The notes under the pieces are model-generated. The model was not told the DNA's origin. It saw only the letters and a list, made by a program, of their open reading frames with translations, and searched no databases. From assembly GCA_002320005.1 (NCBI GenBank), contig DCJK01000023.1, positions 1 through 64,000 on the forward strand: 64,000 nt of DNA. The letters are read 5' to 3'. Both the position numbers and the translations under genes were made by a program. This DNA comes from Firmicutes bacterium UBA1702 (GTDB taxonomy: Bacteria > Bacillota > Clostridia > Peptostreptococcales > Anaerovoracaceae). Below, piece after piece: positions 44,838-53,448 of the stretch. Within the stretch, counting starts at the first letter, position 1; each line of letters opens with the position of its first letter.

Positions 44838-45584
44838 ATGAGAATTCCATTTATCGCAGGCAACTGGAAAATGTACAAGGATATGGCGCAGGCACGCGGA
44901 TTCGCCCTTAAATTTAAAACACTTTATCATGGTACAGATGTTAAAACAGCCATATTTGCACCTTACCCGCAGCTGGCGCTTCTTGTTGAAGAATTTAAAG
45001 GAACCGGCATAGGCGTGGGTGCACAGAATGTTCATTTTGAAAAAGAAGGTGCTTTTACCGGAGAGGTTTCTATTCCGATGCTTGAAGAACTGGGAGTAGA
45101 TTACTGCCTGGTGGGACATTCCGAAAGACGTCAGTATTTCGGTGAGACAGATGAAACGGTCAATCTTAAGCTTAAGGCGCTTCTACAGTCTTCGATTCTT
45201 CCGCTGGTATGCGTGGGGGAGAACCTCAGTGAGCGGGAAGCAGGAAAGGAAAAGGATATCGTTTCAGGTCAGATAAAAGCTGCATTCTCCGGGATAGCCG
45301 GAGAAGATGCTGAAAAAGTAACTGTCGCATATGAACCTGTGTGGGCTATAGGGACAGGGAAAACAGCAACCGCACAGCAGGCGCAGGATATGTGCGAATG
45401 TATTAGACAGACTCTTGCGGCAATGTATGATGAAGAAACTGCCGATAAAATAATAATTCAGTATGGCGGAAGTGTTAAACCTGACAATGCATCAGAGATA
45501 ATGGACATGCCTGAAATAGATGGCGCACTGGTAGGAGGAGCAAGCCTCGACCCGTTAAAATTTATTGAAATTGTCAACTTTTAA
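44838..45584 (+). CDS. tpiA: Triosephosphate isomerase
   Basis: 248 residues. It has the catalytic Lys in GNWKMYK, the catalytic His in VGHSERRQYFG, the Glu in VAYEPVWAIGTGK and the phosphate loop GGSVKP. It interconverts dihydroxyacetone phosphate and glyceraldehyde-3-phosphate. Phosphoglycerate mutase and enolase do not follow, so the block is limited to three glycolytic genes. Confidence 0.98.
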   Translation: MRIPFIAGNWKMYKDMAQARGFALKFKTLYHGTDVKTAIFAPYPQLALLVEEFKGTGIGVGAQNVHFEKEGAFTGEVSIPMLEELGVDYCLVGHSERRQYFGETDETVNLKLKALLQSSILPLVCVGENLSEREAGKEKDIVSGQIKAAFSGIAGEDAEKVTVAYEPVWAIGTGKTATAQQAQDMCECIRQTLAAMYDEETADKIIIQYGGSVKPDNASEIMDMPEIDGALVGGASLDPLKFIEIVNF

Positions 45585-45585
45585 C

Positions 45586-45615
45586 TTGCTTTTAACGGAC
45601 AGCCTGTGATATAAT
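45586..45615 (+). promoter_or_regulatory. Promoter of secG
   Basis: TTGCTT (45586-45591), 18-base spacer, TATAAT (45610-45615), 28 bases before the secG ATG and immediately after the tpiA stop. Confidence 0.65.
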
Positions 45616-45643
45616 GTCTGAGTTAAATAATGGGAGGATTATT

Positions 45644-45874
45644 ATGAAAATATTTTTAATGATTTTACTCGCAGTTGCCAGCCTTATTCTCATAGTAAGT
45701 GTTCTGATGCAGTCCGGAAACAGTGCAGGTCTGTCAGGATCCATAGCAGGCGGAGCTGAGCAGCTTTTCGGAAAGAAAAAGAGTAAAGGTTATGAAGCTA
45801 TTTTAGCCAAGATTACTACGGTTGCGGCAGTTCTTTTTGTCGTTTTAGCCATAGTACTGGTTATGATGGAATAG
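45644..45874 (+). CDS. secG: Preprotein translocase subunit SecG
   Basis: 76 residues from the ATG at 45644 (GGGAGG ahead). Two membrane helices flank the conserved loop QSGNSAGLSGSIAGGAEQLFGKKK. It is part of the SecYEG channel. It has its own promoter after the glycolytic genes, a common position in clostridia. Confidence 0.95.
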   Translation: MKIFLMILLAVASLILIVSVLMQSGNSAGLSGSIAGGAEQLFGKKKSKGYEAILAKITTVAAVLFVVLAIVLVMME

Positions 45875-45913
45875 ATTGAACTGATAATTCAGTCGAATAT
45901 TTTATTTTATAAT

Positions 45914-45968
45914 TTTCACTTGAGATAAGAGGTACGATGTGCCTCTTATTTGAGCATTACAAGTGAAA
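45914..45968 (+). promoter_or_regulatory. Nested hairpin leader abutting the hppA ribosome site
   Basis: TTTCACTTG (45914-45922) pairs with CAAGTGAAA (45960-45968), and inside it ATAAGAGG pairs with CCTCTTAT (about 45925-45950) followed by TTTG. The outer stem ends at the GGGAGGT ribosome site. The inner hairpin may act as the secG terminator; the outer pairing could affect hppA translation. Confidence 0.55.
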
Positions 45969-45983
45969 GGGAGGTATGCAATC

Positions 45984-47999
45984 ATGATTAAAATTTTCAC
46001 TGTATGTGCAGCCGTCATCGGTCTCATTGTTGCATTTTGTCTTGCAGCATGGATCACTAAGGCACCTGAAGGCACAGACAGAATGAAAGAAATCGCCAGC
46101 TACATCAGAGAAGGTGCAATGGCATTTCTTAAGAGAGAATACAAAACAATGGTTATCGTTATTGTGGCTCTCTTCCTTTTAATTGGTTTCGGCTTACAGA
46201 GCTGGACCACCGCAGTGCTTTACTTATGCGGCGCACTTCTTTCCGTACTTGCAGGCTTCTTTGGAATGAAGGTTGCAACTAACGGCAATGTAAGAACCGC
46301 TAACGCTGCCATGGAAGCAGGAATGAACAAGGCTCTCAAGATCGCTTTCAGAAGCGGTGCCGTAATGGGACTTTGCGTATCAGGACTTGGCCTCTTTGGC
46401 CTTGGAGTTGTAGTATGTGTACTCAAGCTTGCAACGGTAGCTGAGTGCATCACAGGATTTGGTCTGGGTGCATCATCAATGGCTCTCTTCGGAAGAGTAG
46501 GCGGCGGTATATACACTAAGGCTGCAGACGTAGGCGCTGACTTGGTAGGTAAGGTTGAAGCCGGAATCCCTGAAGACGACCCGAGAAACCCTGCAGTTAT
46601 CGCAGACAACGTAGGTGATAATGTAGGCGACGTTGCCGGTATGGGTTCAGACCTCTTTGAGTCTTATGTAGGATCAATTATCTCCGCCATCACACTGGCT
46701 GCAGTTGCTGTAAAAGAAGCAGGTGCACAGGCTACATTCAACGAAAGCACAGCAGCAGTATTCCCTCTGATTATTGCAGCAGTAGGAATCCTGGCTTCCG
46801 TAATCGGTATCATGTGCGTGAGAGGCAAGGATGGAAAGAATCCGGCTACAGCTCTTAACATGGGTACTTATATCAGCGGCATAATCGTTGTAATCGCAAC
46901 TCTTGCTCTGTCAAAGAGCATGCTTGGAGATTTCACATATGCAGCTGCCATCATCGCCGGCCTTTTAGTAGGTATTGCCATAGGAAAGATCACAGAAGTT
47001 TACACTTCTGCAGATTATAAGTCAGTTAAGAAGATTGCAGAACAGTCACAGACCGGTGCTGCGACCACTATTATAAGCGGACTGGGCGTAGGAATGATGT
47101 CAACTCTCTGGCCTATCATTCTTATTTGCGTAGGTGTATTTGTTGCTTATCAGTTTGCAGGCCTTTATGGCATTGCTCTTGCAGCAGTAGGTATGCTGTC
47201 AACAACAGGTATGACCGTTGCTGTCGATGCTTATGGTCCTGTATCTGACAATGCCGGCGGTATTGCCGAAATGTCAGAATTACCTGAAGAAGTAAGAGAA
47301 ATCACTGACAAACTTGACTCGGTAGGTAACACTACAGCAGCTATCGGTAAAGGCTTTGCTATCGGTTCAGCAGCTTTAACAGCTCTGGCTCTGTTTGCAT
47401 CTTATGCGGCAGTTACCAACCTTGAAAAGATCAGTCTCCTTGACCCAATCGTAATCATCGGCTTATTTATCGGTGCTATGCTTCCGTTCCTCTTCTCTGC
47501 TATGACAATGAATTCAGTAGGAAGAGCTGCTAACCAGATGATTGAAGAAGTAAGAAGACAGTTTAGAGAAGATAAGGGAATCATGGAAGGAACTTCTAAA
47601 CCTGACTATGCAAACTGTGTTGATATTTCAACAAAAGCTGCACTTAAAGAAATGGTAATGCCGGGCGTTATGGCTATAATAGCTCCTCTGGCAGTAGGTA
47701 TCATCCTGGGATGCGAAGCTTTAGGCGGAATGCTGGCAGGTGCTCTGTCTGCAGGTGTTCTTCTTGCCATCATGATGGCCAATGCCGGTGGCGCATGGGA
47801 TAATGCCAAGAAGTATATTGAAGAAGGCAACTACGGCGGCAAGGGTTCAGAACCGCATAAAGCTGCTGTCGTAGGCGACACAGTAGGAGATCCGTTTAAG
47901 GATACTTCAGGTCCTTCCATCAACATCTTAATCAAGTTGATGACCATCGTTGCAGTAGTATTTGCTCCATTATTCGTTTCAATCGGAGGATTACTGTAA
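45984..47999 (+). CDS. hppA: Membrane-bound ion-pumping pyrophosphatase, K+-dependent type
   Basis: 671 residues from the ATG at 45984, about 16 membrane helices. The pyrophosphate site is clear (DVGADLVGKVEAGIPEDDPRNP and DNVGDNVGDVAG, then GDTVGDPFKDTSGPS near the C-terminus). The segment GNTTAAIGKG has Ala where K+-independent enzymes have Lys, which indicates K+ dependence. It pumps H+ or Na+ across the membrane at the cost of pyrophosphate; the ion cannot be decided by eye. Confidence 0.95.
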   Translation: MIKIFTVCAAVIGLIVAFCLAAWITKAPEGTDRMKEIASYIREGAMAFLKREYKTMVIVIVALFLLIGFGLQSWTTAVLYLCGALLSVLAGFFGMKVATNGNVRTANAAMEAGMNKALKIAFRSGAVMGLCVSGLGLFGLGVVVCVLKLATVAECITGFGLGASSMALFGRVGGGIYTKAADVGADLVGKVEAGIPEDDPRNPAVIADNVGDNVGDVAGMGSDLFESYVGSIISAITLAAVAVKEAGAQATFNESTAAVFPLIIAAVGILASVIGIMCVRGKDGKNPATALNMGTYISGIIVVIATLALSKSMLGDFTYAAAIIAGLLVGIAIGKITEVYTSADYKSVKKIAEQSQTGAATTIISGLGVGMMSTLWPIILICVGVFVAYQFAGLYGIALAAVGMLSTTGMTVAVDAYGPVSDNAGGIAEMSELPEEVREITDKLDSVGNTTAAIGKGFAIGSAALTALALFASYAAVTNLEKISLLDPIVIIGLFIGAMLPFLFSAMTMNSVGRAANQMIEEVRRQFREDKGIMEGTSKPDYANCVDISTKAALKEMVMPGVMAIIAPLAVGIILGCEALGGMLAGALSAGVLLAIMMANAGGAWDNAKKYIEEGNYGGKGSEPHKAAVVGDTVGDPFKDTSGPSINILIKLMTIVAVVFAPLFVSIGGLL

Positions 48000-48021
48000 T
48001 ATCTGAGTTACGGACTGCATT

Positions 48022-48052
48022 GCGGCTCTCCCTTAAGGGGAGCCGCTGTTTT
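48022..48052 (+). terminator. Terminator after hppA
   Basis: GCGGCTCTCCC and GGGGAGCCGC fold around TTAA (48022-48046) and lead into TGTTTTA. Confidence 0.85.
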
Positions 48053-48065
48053 ATAGGAGAGAAAA

Positions 48066-48461
48066 ATGCTTATAACCAGAGAAATTGATTATGCTCTGAG
48101 AATATTGCGCCATCTACAACATGGCATGGCTTCAGCTGCCGAAATAGAAAAAACCCAGCAGGTATCTGCAGACTTCAGCCGCAAAATTCTGAGAAAACTT
48201 AAAAAAGCCGGAATTGTAGAGGCAGTAAGAGGATCCAGGGGAGGATACATCCTTTCTGTGCCTTGTGACAATCTTACATTATGGGATGTGAAGGTAGCTC
48301 TTGAACCTGAAAGCATGGTCAACAGATGTACCTGTGATGACTATGTATGTGAAAACAGAGACAAAAGCAGCTGCGGGGTGCATCGCGAGTGCTGTAGAAT
48401 AGAAGCGTTATTAAAGAAAGAAATGAAAAGCTCATCCCTGACGGAAATTTTTGGATTATAA
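48066..48461 (+). CDS. Rrf2 family transcription regulator, probable Fe-S sensor
   Basis: 131 residues. It has the Rrf2 winged helix (EIDYALRILRHL, then RKILRKLKKAGIVEAVRGSRGGY) followed by a cysteine-rich stretch CTCDDYVCENRDKSSCGVHRECC near residues 95-118. Family members use such cysteines to hold an iron-sulfur cluster that senses redox, NO or iron status. It directly precedes the acyl-CoA dehydrogenase fusion and flavodiiron protein and probably regulates them. Confidence 0.88.
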   Translation: MLITREIDYALRILRHLQHGMASAAEIEKTQQVSADFSRKILRKLKKAGIVEAVRGSRGGYILSVPCDNLTLWDVKVALEPESMVNRCTCDDYVCENRDKSSCGVHRECCRIEALLKKEMKSSSLTEIFGL

Positions 48462-48464
48462 ATA

Positions 48465-48493
48465 TTGACCTGTATTTTTTATTGTGTTATACT
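48465..48493 (+). promoter_or_regulatory. Promoter of the acyl-CoA dehydrogenase fusion gene
   Basis: TTGACC (48465-48470), 17-base spacer, TATACT (48488-48493), 47 bases before the ATG. A likely target of the adjacent Rrf2 protein. Confidence 0.7.
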
Positions 48494-48540
48494 GGACTAA
48501 AATAGTCATATATTACATATTAAAAAGCAGGAGGTGCGAT

Positions 48541-50451
48541 ATGAGATATAAAACTTCAGAAGAACATGAAGCGCTGCGGGCAGTTATAAGAGAGTTTGCC
48601 GAAAATGAAATTAAACCTGTAGCCTTTATGATGGATAAGGAAAATCAGTTTCCTAGAGAAGCTATTGAAAAATTAGGTAAGATGGGATATATGGGGATCC
48701 CTTACGAAAAAAAGTACGGGGGTGCTGGACTTGATGTCTTAAGCTATGCGATAGCAGTTGAGGAACTGGCAAGAGTGGATGGGGGTGCCGGAGTAATCCT
48801 TTCTGCACACACTTCACTGGGAGCATACCCTATAGCTGCCTACGGCACAGAAGAGCAGAAACAGAAATATCTCGTTCCTCTTGCAAAAGGAGAGAAAATC
48901 GGTGCTTTCGGACTGACTGAACCAAATGCAGGCAGTGATGCGGGAGGAACGGAAACCGTAGCTGTTCTGGAAGGAGACCATTACGTTCTTAACGGTGGTA
49001 AAATATTTATAACTAATGGAGGCGAAGCTGATACATACGTCATATTTGCGGTCACAACTCCGGATATAGGGACAAGAGGTATAAGTGCGTTCATTGTTGA
49101 AAAAGGATGGGAGGGATTCTCTTTCGGAGATCATTATGATAAAATGGGAATCCGCTCATCTGCAACAGCAGAGCTTATATTCAACGATGTAAAGGTTCCG
49201 AAGGAGAATCTGCTGGGCAAGGAAGGACAGGGATTTAAAATTGCCATGTCCACTCTTGACGGAGGCAGGATTGGAATTGCTGCACAAGCTCTGGGAATTG
49301 CTCAGGGGGCCTACGAAAATGCTCTGGAATATTCGAAAGAGAGAGTACAGTTCGGAAAGCCTATCTGTCAGCAGCAGGCTATTGCCTTTAAACTGGCAGA
49401 TATGGCAACCAAACTCAGAACTGCCAGACTTCTGGTTTATAGCGCAGCCGAACTGAAGGAAAATCATGAACCGTATGCTGTGGAAGCTGCAATGGCAAAA
49501 CAGTATACTTCTGATATATGTCTTGAAGTTGTCAATGATGCACTGCAGATTTTTGGCGGAAACGGATATCTGAAAGGCATGGAAGTGGAAAGAGCTTACC
49601 GAGATGCAAAAATCTGCACAATATATGAAGGAACAAACGAGATACAGAGAGTTGTAATAGCTGCGGGAATTATTGGCAAAATGCCTAAAAATCAGCCAGA
49701 GGGTCCTCGTAAGACAGCAAAGATGCCTGAAACGGGCATAAGAAAGAAGATGATTCTTAAAGATGGAACCATAGAGGAGAGAGTAGATAAACTTGTGGAA
49801 TGTCTCAAGGCTGACGGCTATGACTTCTCGGTAGGTATAGACATTGACACTCCGATTTCGGAGGCAGAAAGGGTTGTCAGCGCCGGAAAGGGAATAGGCA
49901 GCAAGGAGAATATGAAGCTTATTGAAGAGCTGGCAAAACAGGCAGGAGCGGCTATCGGCTCATCCAGACCTGTAGCCGAAACTCTTAAATATGTACCGCT
50001 GAACAGATATGTCGGAATGTCCGGACAGAAGTTCAGAGGAAACCTCTATATTGCATGCGGAATTTCAGGAGCCATACAGCATCTTAAAGGAATAAAAGAA
50101 GCCTCAACCATTGTGGCCATCAATAACAACGCCAATGCAAAGATATTTAAAAACGCTGACTATGGAATCGTGGGAAACCTGGAGGAAGTTCTTCCTGCGC
50201 TGGCAAAGGCTCTTGATACAGGAGAACCCAAGAAACCGGCACCGCCGATGGTAAAGGTAAAGCGCGCAATTCCGGTAAAGGAAGCACCAAACTGGAAATA
50301 CTATATCTGTGGAGGATGCGGATATGAGTATGATCCTGAGAAAGGAGATCCTGACAATGAGATCTATCCTGTAACTTTCTTTGATGCTCTTCCGGATGAC
50401 TGGACATGTCCTGAATGCGGAGAAGGAAAAGATCAGTTTATTGAAGCCTAG
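48541..50451 (+). CDS. Acyl-CoA dehydrogenase / EtfA C-domain / rubredoxin fusion
   Basis: 636 residues from the ATG at 48541 (AGGAGGTG ahead). Residues 1-380 are a short-chain acyl-CoA dehydrogenase with the catalytic Glu363 in YEGTNEIQR. Residues about 400-560 match the FAD domain of EtfA (AERVVSAGKGIGSKEN, RPVAETLKYVP, LYIACGISGAIQHLKGI, KNADYGIVGN). The C-terminus is a rubredoxin with C590-x2-C593 and C623-x2-C626. Electrons from the acyl-CoA or from a flavoprotein could thus pass internally to rubredoxin. No EtfB gene is nearby. The next gene, 23 bases on, is a flavodiiron protein, the classical rubredoxin acceptor. Confidence 0.93.
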   Translation: MRYKTSEEHEALRAVIREFAENEIKPVAFMMDKENQFPREAIEKLGKMGYMGIPYEKKYGGAGLDVLSYAIAVEELARVDGGAGVILSAHTSLGAYPIAAYGTEEQKQKYLVPLAKGEKIGAFGLTEPNAGSDAGGTETVAVLEGDHYVLNGGKIFITNGGEADTYVIFAVTTPDIGTRGISAFIVEKGWEGFSFGDHYDKMGIRSSATAELIFNDVKVPKENLLGKEGQGFKIAMSTLDGGRIGIAAQALGIAQGAYENALEYSKERVQFGKPICQQQAIAFKLADMATKLRTARLLVYSAAELKENHEPYAVEAAMAKQYTSDICLEVVNDALQIFGGNGYLKGMEVERAYRDAKICTIYEGTNEIQRVVIAAGIIGKMPKNQPEGPRKTAKMPETGIRKKMILKDGTIEERVDKLVECLKADGYDFSVGIDIDTPISEAERVVSAGKGIGSKENMKLIEELAKQAGAAIGSSRPVAETLKYVPLNRYVGMSGQKFRGNLYIACGISGAIQHLKGIKEASTIVAINNNANAKIFKNADYGIVGNLEEVLPALAKALDTGEPKKPAPPMVKVKRAIPVKEAPNWKYYICGGCGYEYDPEKGDPDNEIYPVTFFDALPDDWTCPECGEGKDQFIEA

Positions 50452-50474
50452 TGAAGGGAAAGGAGAAATATGTT

Positions 50475-51680
50475 ATGTATTGCTATAGAAAAGTTACAGA
50501 TGATTTGTACTGGATAGGAGCCAATGACCACAGACTTGAACTCTTCGAAAACGTGCATCCCATTCCAAGAGGCGTTTCATATAACTCATATGTGCTGTTG
50601 GATGAAAAAACGGTGCTTTTTGACACGGTAGACTGGTCAGCATGCAGGCAGTTTCTGGAAAATCTTCAGGAAGTCCTGGACGGCAGACCGCTGGATTACA
50701 TGGTTATCAACCACATGGAGCCGGATCATGCCGCATCCCTTCAGGAGGTTTTGCTCAGATATCCCGAAGTAAAGGTGATAAGCACAGAGAAAGCTTTCCT
50801 GCTTATGGGGCAGTTCGGATTCAGCATAGGTTCGAATCGTGAAGTTGTAAAAGAGGGAGACAGTAAATCTTTTGGAAAACACAAGGTGATGTTTGTTGAA
50901 GCACCTATGGTACACTGGCCGGAAGCCATGGTTACCTTTGATACCACCAATGGAGTTCTTTTTGCAGCTGATGCCTTCGGCTCCTTCGGAGCATTAGATG
51001 GAAGGCTTTTCGCGGACGAAGTGAATTTTGACAGAGACTGGCTGGACGATGCAAGAAGATATTACACCAACATTGTAGGAAAATATGGACCGCATGTTCA
51101 GAACCTGCTAAAAAAGGCTGCCACATTAGATATAAAGATGATATGCCCGCTTCACGGACCGGTTATAAGGAAAGACTTTGGATATTTTATAGATAAATAT
51201 GATAAATGGAGCCGCTATGAGCCTGAAGAAAAAGGAGTCCTTATTGCATATGCATCAATGTACGGCAACACAGAGGCAGCTGCATGTATGCTGGCAACGA
51301 AGCTTTCGGAAAAAGGGATGAACAATATTGCGCTTCATGATGTTTCTAATACTCACGTATCGTATCTTATTGCAGATGCATTTAAATACAGCAACATTGT
51401 GTTTGCATCAGTGACATACAATCTGGGAATATATCCTGTAATGCACAATTTCCTTATGGACATGAAAGCTTTGAATCTTCAGAAGAGAACCTGTGCTATT
51501 ATCGAAAACGGGTCATGGGCAGTAAAATCAGGATCTCTTATTCGTCAGTTCCTGGATGAGCAGATGAAGGAAATGACCATATTGGATGAACAGGTAACAA
51601 TGGCTTCATCCATGAATGAAGGAAATATGAAGGACATGGATGCCTTGGCAGACAGAATAATTGAATCAATGAATCTGTAA
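50475..51680 (+). CDS. fprA: A-type flavodiiron protein (rubredoxin:O2/NO reductase)
   Basis: 401 residues from the ATG at 50475, chosen for AAAGGAG at 50459-50465; an in-frame GTG at 50451 is possible. The metallo-beta-lactamase half has the diiron ligands H80-x-E82-x-D84-H85 (NHMEPDH), H in APMVHWPE, D in LFAADAFG and H in CPLHGPV. The flavodoxin half begins near residue 257 with IAYASMYGNTEAAA. It reduces O2 to water or NO to N2O with electrons from rubredoxin, which here is fused to the preceding gene product. Confidence 0.95.
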   Translation: MYCYRKVTDDLYWIGANDHRLELFENVHPIPRGVSYNSYVLLDEKTVLFDTVDWSACRQFLENLQEVLDGRPLDYMVINHMEPDHAASLQEVLLRYPEVKVISTEKAFLLMGQFGFSIGSNREVVKEGDSKSFGKHKVMFVEAPMVHWPEAMVTFDTTNGVLFAADAFGSFGALDGRLFADEVNFDRDWLDDARRYYTNIVGKYGPHVQNLLKKAATLDIKMICPLHGPVIRKDFGYFIDKYDKWSRYEPEEKGVLIAYASMYGNTEAAACMLATKLSEKGMNNIALHDVSNTHVSYLIADAFKYSNIVFASVTYNLGIYPVMHNFLMDMKALNLQKRTCAIIENGSWAVKSGSLIRQFLDEQMKEMTILDEQVTMASSMNEGNMKDMDALADRIIESMNL

Positions 51681-51749
51681 AGCAAATAATACGTAAATCA
51701 AAATTACTGTACAGAATAGAAGTCAGATTACAGATGTATTTAAAAACCT

Positions 51750-51783
51750 AAAGGCTCTGCCCGGATGTTCGGGCAGAGCCTTT
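51750..51783. terminator. Bidirectional terminator between fprA and crt
   Basis: AAAGGCTCTGCCCG and CGGGCAGAGCCTTT form a perfect 14-base-pair stem around GATGTT. It serves both the rightward fprA and the leftward crt. Confidence 0.92.
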
Positions 51784-51800
51784 GCAGTATTAAGTATTGT

Positions 51801-52577
51801 TTATCTATTCTTGAATTCGGCAGGACGTTTTTCAAGGAACGCTTTCATGCCTTCTTTCTGGTCTTCTGTACCGAAGCATCCGCCAAAAGCTTCTGCTTCC
51901 AGAGCTGAACCGGAGAACAGATCAAGATGATAGCCTTTATTGATGCATGTCTTGGCCATTCCTACGGCAATTGGTGCCTTGGATGCTATCTTTGCAGCAA
52001 TGGCTTCGCATGCAGGCATCAGTTCTTCAGGTTCCACAACTTTTTCTACCAGACCTATTCTGAGAGCCTCTTCGGCATTTATGGTATCAGCAGTAAGGAT
52101 GAGCATCTTGGCCATTCCTTTGCCCACCAGTTTTGATAATCTCTGAGTACCGCCAAATCCCGGAGTAATTCCAAGACCCACTTCAGGCTGACCGAATTTA
52201 GCTTTTGATGAAGCGATTCTGAAATCGCAGGCCATAGCCAGCTCACATCCGCCGCCGAGAGCAAATCCGTTAACTGCAGCGATTACAGGTTTTTCGATTT
52301 TTTCTATGTAGTTCATTACCTTCTGGCCATAAGCGCCGAAAGCTCTTCCTTCTGAAACGGTGAGAGTGCTCATCTGAGCAATATCTGCACCGGCAACGAA
52401 AGAACGGCCTTCACCGGTGAGAATAACAACTTTGACGGAATCATCTTCGTCTATCTTGCCGAATACATCAAAGAGTTCTTCAAGAACGGTCTTGTTCAGC
52501 GCATTAAGGGCTTCAGGTCTGTTTATTGTCACATAACCTGTCCCGTTTTTAACTTCGTACTTGATTGTCTGATACAT
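51801..52577 (-). CDS. crt: Enoyl-CoA hydratase (crotonase)
   Basis: 258 residues; the start at 52577 is preferred because GGAAG is eight bases ahead, and an ATG six bases earlier is too close. The crotonase fold shows the oxyanion-hole motifs FVAGADIAQM and NGFALGGGCELAMACDFRIAS and the catalytic Glu in PEVGLGITPGFGGTQRL. It hydrates crotonyl-CoA to 3-hydroxybutyryl-CoA in the butyrate pathway; other partners of that pathway (hbd, thl) are not adjacent. Confidence 0.95.
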   Translation of the reverse strand: MYQTIKYEVKNGTGYVTINRPEALNALNKTVLEELFDVFGKIDEDDSVKVVILTGEGRSFVAGADIAQMSTLTVSEGRAFGAYGQKVMNYIEKIEKPVIAAVNGFALGGGCELAMACDFRIASSKAKFGQPEVGLGITPGFGGTQRLSKLVGKGMAKMLILTADTINAEEALRIGLVEKVVEPEELMPACEAIAAKIASKAPIAVGMAKTCINKGYHLDLFSGSALEAEAFGGCFGTEDQKEGMKAFLEKRPAEFKNR

Positions 52578-52672
52578 CTTCATAACTTCCTTTCTCTTCT
52601 AGAAAAATCTTACCAAAGAAGATTATACCAAAGGAGACCTCTTTTATCAATGGCAATGTTACGAAATTAACA

Positions 52673-53221
52673 TTATTGAACCTGAGTTTTCAGCTTCTTA
52701 AGAGCATTTTTTACTGCAGGAATGTTAATAACAATAACGGTAATCAAGGCTTCAAGCCCCAGATAAGTTGCCTGATAGAGGAAAGAGTAGACAACTGCGT
52801 TCATGCCTTCCGGAGCGTATTCACCATAGAAAATCACGCCGGACAGAAAACTGAAGAAGAATCTTCCGGCAACACCTATAAGGTAACCTGTGGTAAGACC
52901 GTGCTCTTTGTTTGCAGTGAGACCGGACAGTCCGAGAGCACCGTAAGCCAGTATGTAGTCCAGGGCAACCTGCGCCGGGTGAAGAATGTAACCTCCAAAT
53001 ACTATGTTGAGCAGACCCAGGGCTACGCATGCAATCAGGCCCTTTGCCGTGCCGCAATAATAACCGCAGAGTGTGGCAGCCAGCATACTGAAAAGAGTAA
53101 TTGAGCCGCCGAAAGGAAGATGGAAGAGTTTGACCATTCCTAAAGCGGTGGCAAGTGCAATTAAGACTGCACACAGTACTAATTGATATAAATTTTTTCT
53201 GTTGTTTGTTTTGTTTGACAT
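52673..53221 (-). CDS. thiT: Thiamine ECF transporter S component ThiT
   Basis: 182 residues, six membrane helices. The family hallmark LPFGGSITLFSMLAATLCGYYCG is seen near residues 35-57. It binds thiamine and works with shared EcfA/A'/T proteins encoded elsewhere. A TPP riboswitch directly upstream confirms thiamine as the substrate. Confidence 0.95.
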   Translation of the reverse strand: MSNKTNNRKNLYQLVLCAVLIALATALGMVKLFHLPFGGSITLFSMLAATLCGYYCGTAKGLIACVALGLLNIVFGGYILHPAQVALDYILAYGALGLSGLTANKEHGLTTGYLIGVAGRFFFSFLSGVIFYGEYAPEGMNAVVYSFLYQATYLGLEALITVIVINIPAVKNALKKLKTQVQ

Positions 53222-53223
53222 TA

Positions 53224-53360
53224 AAAAAACCTCCTTTTTGTTAGGAGGGGAACCGTAAAATAAAAAATATGCTTCCCTACGCCGGCATTAACCGTATCAG
53301 GTGGTGAGGGTCTAATCCGCAATAAGCGGATACTCTCAGCGTCAGCTCCCCTAGCATATT
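53224..53360 (-). promoter_or_regulatory. TPP riboswitch and SD-sequestering/terminator hairpin of thiT
   Basis: Read leftward, 53360 to 53266 carries P1 (AATATGCT/AGCATATT), CTGAGAG, ACCCTC, ACCTGATACGGTTAATG and GCGTAGGGAAGC, the conserved THI-box elements. Downstream a hairpin CCTCC/GGAGG (53248 to 53230) is followed by seven T and contains the ribosome site of thiT, so thiamine pyrophosphate may act by termination, by hiding the ribosome site, or both. Confidence 0.96.
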
Positions 53361-53448
53361 TAATTATATGTTTCAAATGGCAGATTGTCAAATATTACTT
53401 TAAATGATATAATGATAAAATAATAAAAAGGGGAAAGTGAGGAAAAAC

